From assembly GCA_025359915.1 (NCBI GenBank), contig JANYDE010000110.1:1-40950 (forward strand): a stretch of 40,950 bases of DNA, in the 5' to 3' direction. Under the pieces are notes generated by a model that searched no databases, was not told the DNA's origin, and was given only the letters and a program-made list of their open reading frames with translations. The stretch comes from Chamaesiphon sp. 336R_metabinner_41. GTDB lineage: Bacteria > Cyanobacteriota > Cyanobacteriia > Cyanobacteriales > Chamaesiphonaceae. Positions within the stretch are counted from its first letter, which is position 1. Each line of letters opens with the position of its first letter. Below, piece by piece: positions 36,981 through 40,950 of the stretch. A program made the position numbers and the translations under genes.

Positions 36981-36984
36981 TTTA

Positions 36985-38061
36985 ATGGCAACCCAAATCA
37001 CAAATAGCCCAGACAGACAGAAAGCCCTCAACTTAGTCCTTAGCCAAATCGAGAAATCTTTTGGGAAAGGGGCAATTATGCGTCTTGGTGATGCCACGCG
37101 GATGCGGGTAGAAACCATTTCGAGCGGCGCAATGACACTGGATATTGCCCTGGGTGGCGGCTTACCAAAAGGTCGAGTCATCGAAATTTATGGTCCCGAA
37201 AGTTCTGGTAAAACTACCCTCGCACTCCATGCGATTTCGGAAATCCAAAAAGCGGGTGGAGTCGCCGCTTTTGTAGATGCCGAACATGCTCTAGATCCGA
37301 CCTATTCTGCTGCTTTAGGTGTAGATATCAATAATCTCCTCGTTTCCCAACCAGACTCAGGCGAAGCCGCCTTAGAAATCGTCGATCAATTAGTTCGTTC
37401 TGCGGCTGTCGATATCGTCGTGATTGACTCCGTAGCAGCATTAGTACCCCGCGCCGAAATTGAAGGCGATATGGGCGACTCTCACATGGGTTTACAAGCT
37501 CGGTTGATGAGCCAAGCCTTGCGCAAAATTACTGGGAGTATTGCTAAATCTGGCTGTACGGTAATTTTCATCAACCAACTGCGTCAAAAAATTGGTGTTG
37601 TCTATGGTAGTCCAGAAACAACTACTGGTGGTACCGCGCTCAAATTCTACGCATCCGTCAGATTGGACATTCGCCGGATTCAAACCCTCAAGCGGGCTAA
37701 TGATGGTGAATATGGTAATCGCGTTAAAGTCAAAGTTGCTAAGAATAAAGTCGCGCCACCATTCCGTATTGCCGAGTTTGACATCATCTTTGGGAAAGGA
37801 ATTTCCACTGTCGGTTGTCTGGTAGATCTGGCGGAAGAAACTGGGATCATCACTCGTCGTGGTGCTTGGTATAGCTATAAGGGCGATAATATCGCTCAAG
37901 GGCGCGATAACACGGTTAAGTATCTGGAAGAAAAACAGGAACTTGTCGCCGAAGTCCAAAAGCTGGTACTGGATAAGCTCAGTGCTGGTACGCCAGTTTC
38001 GGCGAATACGCTCAAACAGGCTGAGGAAGAAGAAGATGACGATTCTGAAACAGAAGAATAA
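36985..38061 (+). CDS. recA: Recombinase RecA
   Basis: 358 aa. This ATP-dependent strand-exchange protein acts in recombinational repair. Walker [10 protein letters not shown] lies near residue 70. The signature [14 protein letters not shown], loop L1/L2 regions ([32 protein letters not shown]) and the acidic C-terminal tail ([12 protein letters not shown]) are present. It is monocistronic, with a strong promoter upstream and a palindromic terminator downstream. I saw no obvious LexA box, in line with the variable SOS control in cyanobacteria. Confidence 0.98.
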   Translation: MATQITNSPDRQKALNLVLSQIEKSFGKGAIMRLGDATRMRVETISSGAMTLDIALGGGLPKGRVIEIYGPESSGKTTLALHAISEIQKAGGVAAFVDAEHALDPTYSAALGVDINNLLVSQPDSGEAALEIVDQLVRSAAVDIVVIDSVAALVPRAEIEGDMGDSHMGLQARLMSQALRKITGSIAKSGCTVIFINQLRQKIGVVYGSPETTTGGTALKFYASVRLDIRRIQTLKRANDGEYGNRVKVKVAKNKVAPPFRIAEFDIIFGKGISTVGCLVDLAEETGIITRRGAWYSYKGDNIAQGRDNTVKYLEEKQELVAEVQKLVLDKLSAGTPVSANTLKQAEEEEDDDSETEE

Positions 38062-38101
38062 GGAATAAGGATTAAATAAGATCCAGCTTTTATACGAGCA
38101 C

Positions 38102-38137
38102 AAAAGTAGGGACAATTTATAAATTGTCCCTACTTTT
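38102..38137 (+). terminator. recA terminator: 36-bp perfect palindrome, copy 4 of the TAGGGRCAATT family
   Basis: The core TAGGGACAATT, centre TATA and outer arms AAAAG and CTTTT form an 18-bp stem that ends in a T-run (38134-38139). It is the most diverged core copy, and the one with the clearest intrinsic-terminator form. Confidence 0.85.
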
Positions 38138-38446
38138 TTATTGCCCAATCCAATATTACTAAGTAAACTCGTCGTGGTATCACAACCATTTTCTCAAAAA
38201 TAGTTAAAAATATAATTAAGTCACAGCTAAACATAGACGCTCTTTAAAAATCCGTGAAATTACGGAGATTAAAAAATTAAACTTTTATCTAGTACTGAGG
38301 ACTAGTAATCTCACTGATGGAATTTAGGTAGATCTGAGATTAAACTTGATGAGTCAGAATAAATCAATATGTTGAATCAAATTAATTGAAATAAACTGTG
38401 TTCCGTTTACTGCGATCTAATATCAACTCTTAATTATAAAAGTGAA
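38138..38446. other. 309-bp AT-rich region upstream of sigF
   Basis: No ORF or repeat stands out. A promoter for sigF is expected here, but I found no convincing hexamer pair; group 3 sigma genes often use non-consensus promoters. Confidence 0.4.
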
Positions 38447-39220
38447 ATGACTATCGTTTTAGAATGCGATCTGAAGCACCATAGTTTACAACTACTGCGA
38501 GAATATCAACAAACTGGCAAAGCAAGACTCCGCAACCAGATTGTCGAACTAAACTTGGGACTGGTGCGTAAAGAAGCACACTACTGGACGAGTCAATGTC
38601 AAGAAACCTATGACGATTTGCTCCAGGTTGGTAGTATTGGATTGATTGGTGCAATCGATAAATTTGAGATCGAGAAAGGATGTGCTTTTAGTACCTTTGC
38701 GATACCCTATATTCGGGGAGAAATTCAGCACTATCTCCGCGACAAGAGTTCGGTCTTGAAAATGCCCCGTCGCTGGTTTGCAATTGTTCAACAAGCAAGC
38801 GGCATCACCAAGGATCTTCAAATCAAACATCAGCGTTCCCCCACGGAAGCCGAAATAGCCGGAGCACTGGATATTCCTGTCGCTGAATGGCAAGAAATCA
38901 AAATGGCATACCAAAATCGGCAGCCAATGAGTTTGGATTGTCCGATGGGCACTGATGAGGATGCTAGTAATCTAGCAGATTTATTACCCGATCGACATTA
39001 TCAGAGTTTTCAACTCTATCAGGAAGATCGGTTGCGCGTTCAACAGAGTTTGATTGCCCTCGAACAACATACTCGCCAAATTCTCGAATTCGTCTTTCTT
39101 CACGATCTTACTCAAAAACAAGTCGCCGAAAAGATGGATATCAGCGTAATTACAGTATCCCGCCATGTCAAAAAAGGACTCAACGTTCTCAAGCTGATTT
39201 TAGGAAATAACGACGCTTAA
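38447..39220 (+). CDS. sigF: RNA polymerase group 3 sigma factor SigF
   Basis: 257 aa. Region 2 is DDLLQVGSIGLIGAIDKFE plus FSTFAIPYIRGEIQHYLRD (about 57-98). A region 3 segment contains RSPTEAEIAGALDI, and the region 4 helix-turn-helix is LTQKQVAEKMDISVITVSRH (about 222-241). There is no region 1. This is the SigF/SigB-like group. In Synechocystis SigF controls type IV pili and motility, which suggests the same class of targets here. It lies 271 bp before a lipoprotein gene on the same strand. Confidence 0.9.
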   Translation: MTIVLECDLKHHSLQLLREYQQTGKARLRNQIVELNLGLVRKEAHYWTSQCQETYDDLLQVGSIGLIGAIDKFEIEKGCAFSTFAIPYIRGEIQHYLRDKSSVLKMPRRWFAIVQQASGITKDLQIKHQRSPTEAEIAGALDIPVAEWQEIKMAYQNRQPMSLDCPMGTDEDASNLADLLPDRHYQSFQLYQEDRLRVQQSLIALEQHTRQILEFVFLHDLTQKQVAEKMDISVITVSRHVKKGLNVLKLILGNNDA

Positions 39221-39491
39221 CTAAATCGATATTGCGACCCAGATAGAGGCTTAGTCAACGACTATACTCAACACAAATAGTTGACAATTGATCGTCGATA
39301 GAGTAGATACCTGAATCGAGGTAATTTACCTAATACTATTTGTTAATTGATATTATTGCCGAGGATTTGGGAAGTATAAAAGTAGGCAGATTATTGTCTT
39401 AAGAAATAAGAAAGAGTAAACATCTAAGCATTTCGACTGTTATCAAATTTATATGTCTATAGATATTCAGGGAAACGAGGTATAGAAAGTA

Positions 39492-40622
39492 ATGAATAAG
39501 TCTTGGTTTTATCTGGGTGTAATCAGCAGTTTATCAATCCTCACCACTAGCTGTGGTGGCGATAGCAAGCCCCCGACCCCCGCAGCTACTCCCGCTGCTG
39601 TTAAGGCTCCTGCGGCTGCGGCTCCACCTACGGTTCCCCCTAAGCCAGTGGCAACGGCTCCTACTAAACCAGTAGTGCCTCCCACAGCATCTATAGCGAC
39701 ACCAACAGTTCCAGCAAAATCTGTGGCAATCAAACCTGTCTCGGTTGATGTCACCGCCGGATTGATTCCGCCTACTGATGGCGAAAGCTGGGCAAAGACT
39801 GTCTTGAAAGGTCGTGCAGATCCTTTTGGGATGTTATCATTACAACCGATTGAAATTATCGAACCAATCGATCCTCGCACTCAATCAGTTACATCGAAAA
39901 AACTATCACCGAAGCCTGTCTCTCAACAACCAGAACAAAAGATCGCCACCAATGATCTTCCATCTTCTAGCAAACCTGTGGTGAATAAACTATCAGCATT
40001 ACCAACATTCAAAGCTGCCGCAAATCCAACTAAAATTGTGAATGTTGCTAGAAACCAAAAGATTGCGAGTAATCCAGTCATTTTAGCTGGAACTAAAGTT
40101 TTAAAAGATCGCCCAGTAACAATTTCAGAGATTCCAAGATCTGGGATCAATAGAACTTTGCCTAAAATGATCGTTGCACTTGCCGCAACGAAAGCAATGC
40201 AAGCTCCGACAATTCCAAAATCTCGCAAAAATGTAATTGCTACAGTTAAAAAAGTACCCGCTAAAACAATTGTAAAAGCTAAGGTGATTGCCGTCCCAGC
40301 ACAAACTCAAATTGCAGCCAAACCAGAAAAAGTTGCCGAAAAACCATTGCAAGCGATGGCGGTAGAAATATCTGGAGTGATTGAAGTTGGAGGTCAAACA
40401 CAAGTTATTATTAAACTCCCCACTGAATCCTTTAGTCGCTACATTGAGGTCGGCGAGCGAATTGGTAATGGTAAAGTTTTAGTAAAACGAGTTGAAGGTC
40501 AAAATAGTCTATCACCTACTGTTGTACTAGAAGAAGTTGGTGTTGAAGTTCCGCGCAAAATTGGTGACAAGTCATCAGCACCTGCTGTACCAGCTTCTCC
40601 GCCACCACAAAAAACTATTTAG
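39492..40622 (+). CDS. Pro/Ala-rich putative lipoprotein with C-terminal beta domain
   Basis: 376 aa. The N-terminus (FYLGVISSLSILTTSC) resembles a lipoprotein signal with Cys21, though the residue three before Cys is Thr rather than Leu, so the lipobox is imperfect. A low-complexity Pro/Ala/Lys-rich linker contains the short motif LKGRADPFGML (about 105-115). The C-terminal about 75 residues (ISGVIEVGGQTQVIIKL, YIEVGERIGNGKVLVKRV) look like the beta-sandwich of PilP-type pilus lipoproteins, which also carry a DPF motif. That link is inference, helped by the neighbouring sigF. Unrecognised otherwise. Confidence 0.72.
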   Translation: MNKSWFYLGVISSLSILTTSCGGDSKPPTPAATPAAVKAPAAAAPPTVPPKPVATAPTKPVVPPTASIATPTVPAKSVAIKPVSVDVTAGLIPPTDGESWAKTVLKGRADPFGMLSLQPIEIIEPIDPRTQSVTSKKLSPKPVSQQPEQKIATNDLPSSSKPVVNKLSALPTFKAAANPTKIVNVARNQKIASNPVILAGTKVLKDRPVTISEIPRSGINRTLPKMIVALAATKAMQAPTIPKSRKNVIATVKKVPAKTIVKAKVIAVPAQTQIAAKPEKVAEKPLQAMAVEISGVIEVGGQTQVIIKLPTESFSRYIEVGERIGNGKVLVKRVEGQNSLSPTVVLEEVGVEVPRKIGDKSSAPAVPASPPPQKTI

Positions 40623-40857
40623 TCGTAAAATAATACCAATTTAAAGAATTAATACGACAGATGTTTGTCCACCCAGGGACGCGCGCACACCGTTGTTTCC
40701 CGACAGTTTACAAAAAGTGCGATCTTGGGGTTTCCCCTATCTTGTTGCACCTTTTCAAGACAGCGCGCCAAGATAATATCCCCTTTCCAAGGGCAGGGCT
40801 GATCTATCTGGTAGAGAAAAATCTGAAATCCACCTGTAGGTTGGGTTGAACGAATGT
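40623..40857. other. Right-edge non-coding stretch, repeat-like
   Basis: The short frame at 40661-40849 has no convincing protein character. The stretch includes GTGCGATCTTGGGGTTTCCC and GTAGGTTGGGTTGAACGAA, which look like relics of dispersed repeats rather than a gene. Confidence 0.4.
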
Positions 40858-40878
40858 GTTGGCGTAGCCTCTCGTTCC
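40858..40878 (+). repeat. Small dispersed repeat (GTTGGCGTAGCC), with second copy starting at 40941
   Basis: GTTGGCGTAGCC continues as TCTCGTTCC. A second core, GTTGGCGAAG, begins at 40941 and runs off the window. The two copies flank the hairpin at 40878-40930. Confidence 0.6.
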
Positions 40879-40930
40879 GAGAAAACCCAACATCTGCACA
40901 ATCGATTGTTGAGTGTGTTGGGTTTTCTCG
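40878..40930. terminator. Long hairpin with AAAACCCAACA arms
   Basis: A 15-bp perfect stem (CGAGAAAACCCAACA and its complement) encloses a 23-base loop that contains the palindrome ACAATCGATTGT. It shares AAAACCCAACA with the infB terminator. It may terminate the lipoprotein transcript at a distance or a gene to the right of the window. Confidence 0.6.
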
Positions 40931-40950
40931 TTCCGTTCACGTTGGCGAAG

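Larger units (their letters stand above)
36531..36984. other. 454-bp divergent region between DUF2605 and recA
   Basis: It holds degenerate heptamers (36532-36569, GGTAATG/GGTAATA type), an imperfect inverted repeat around 36617-36640 (CCTATT with AATAGG), a strong promoter at 36751-36780, a GGGGTT/AACCCC mini-hairpin (36934-36947) and a CCCCTAA array next to recA. No coding sequence is apparent. Confidence 0.6.

Noticed and set aside
37492-38148. 218-aa minus-strand frame opposite recA
   Set aside because: Antisense shadow of recA; composition (Phe/Ser/Thr-rich) is what the reverse frame of recA gives, and it runs into the recA terminator.
39281-39309. TTGACA with TAGATA at 17-bp spacing as a promoter for the lipoprotein gene
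   Set aside because: The -10 matches the consensus at only three positions and lies about 180 bp from the start; too weak to report as a feature.
40661-40849. 62-aa frame at the right edge
   Set aside because: It lies in repeat-like sequence, with no recognisable domain and no ribosome-binding site.

Overview
The window comes from a cyanobacterium. Three things support this: CGATCG-rich sequence with scattered HIP1-like GCGATCGC sites; cyanobacterial gene types (chorismate-utilising MenF, the adjacent DUF2605/DUF2973 pair, an HpsJ-like membrane protein, a group 3 SigF, a chloroplast-ISE2-like Ski2 helicase, a plastid-type dihydrolipoyl dehydrogenase, a CobA-HemD fusion); and a dense load of small intergenic repeats. 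A Chamaesiphon-like genome would fit, but I cannot fix the genus from sequence alone.

Layout. 1-8359 is an accessory, surface-oriented region. An IS5-superfamily insertion sequence with a candidate -1 frameshift site interrupts a large secreted beta-helix/DUF11-type gene, which is also frameshifted by a 26-bp double-hairpin repeat. An intact tandem paralog of 1239 aa follows. 8485-20423 is mostly single genes: SpoIID-like protein, lpdA, Uma2-family nuclease, thioredoxin, mnmG, Ski2-like helicase, a secreted BNR_4/ulvan-lyase-like protein and a 2H-phosphoesterase-like protein. 20424-23250 is repeat-rich (IS200/IS605-like remnant, heptamer arrays) around alr, an HNH endonuclease and a DUF5674 fragment. 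23251-31467 carries infB, a possible 40-aa ORF, cobA-hemD, and a minus-strand run pgl, CysA-like ATPase, ssb, metallophosphoesterase. 31647-36530 holds hpsJ-like, DUF502 and menF on the plus strand, converging on a minus-strand run DUF2605, DUF2973, secreted nuclease. 36985-40622 carries recA, sigF and a proline-rich lipoprotein.

Functionally the genes are mostly housekeeping: translation (infB, mnmG), DNA maintenance (recA, ssb, nucleases), tetrapyrrole and phylloquinone synthesis (cobA-hemD, menF), carbon metabolism (pgl, lpdA) and wall or envelope functions (alr, SpoIID-like, HpsJ-like, lipoprotein). I see no CRISPR array, tRNA, rRNA or recognisable phage-defence cassette.

The most unusual signal is the repeat landscape. 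There are four perfect palindromes sharing a TAGGGRCAATT core but with unrelated, still perfectly paired outer arms, one of which supplies the last codons of a gene. There are about nine heptanucleotide arrays, two of them arranged as inverted pairs, and six copies of a GTTGGC-type small dispersed repeat, one inside a signal-peptide region. The best protein-level candidate is the secreted BNR_4 polysaccharide-lyase-like protein at 17656-19593.
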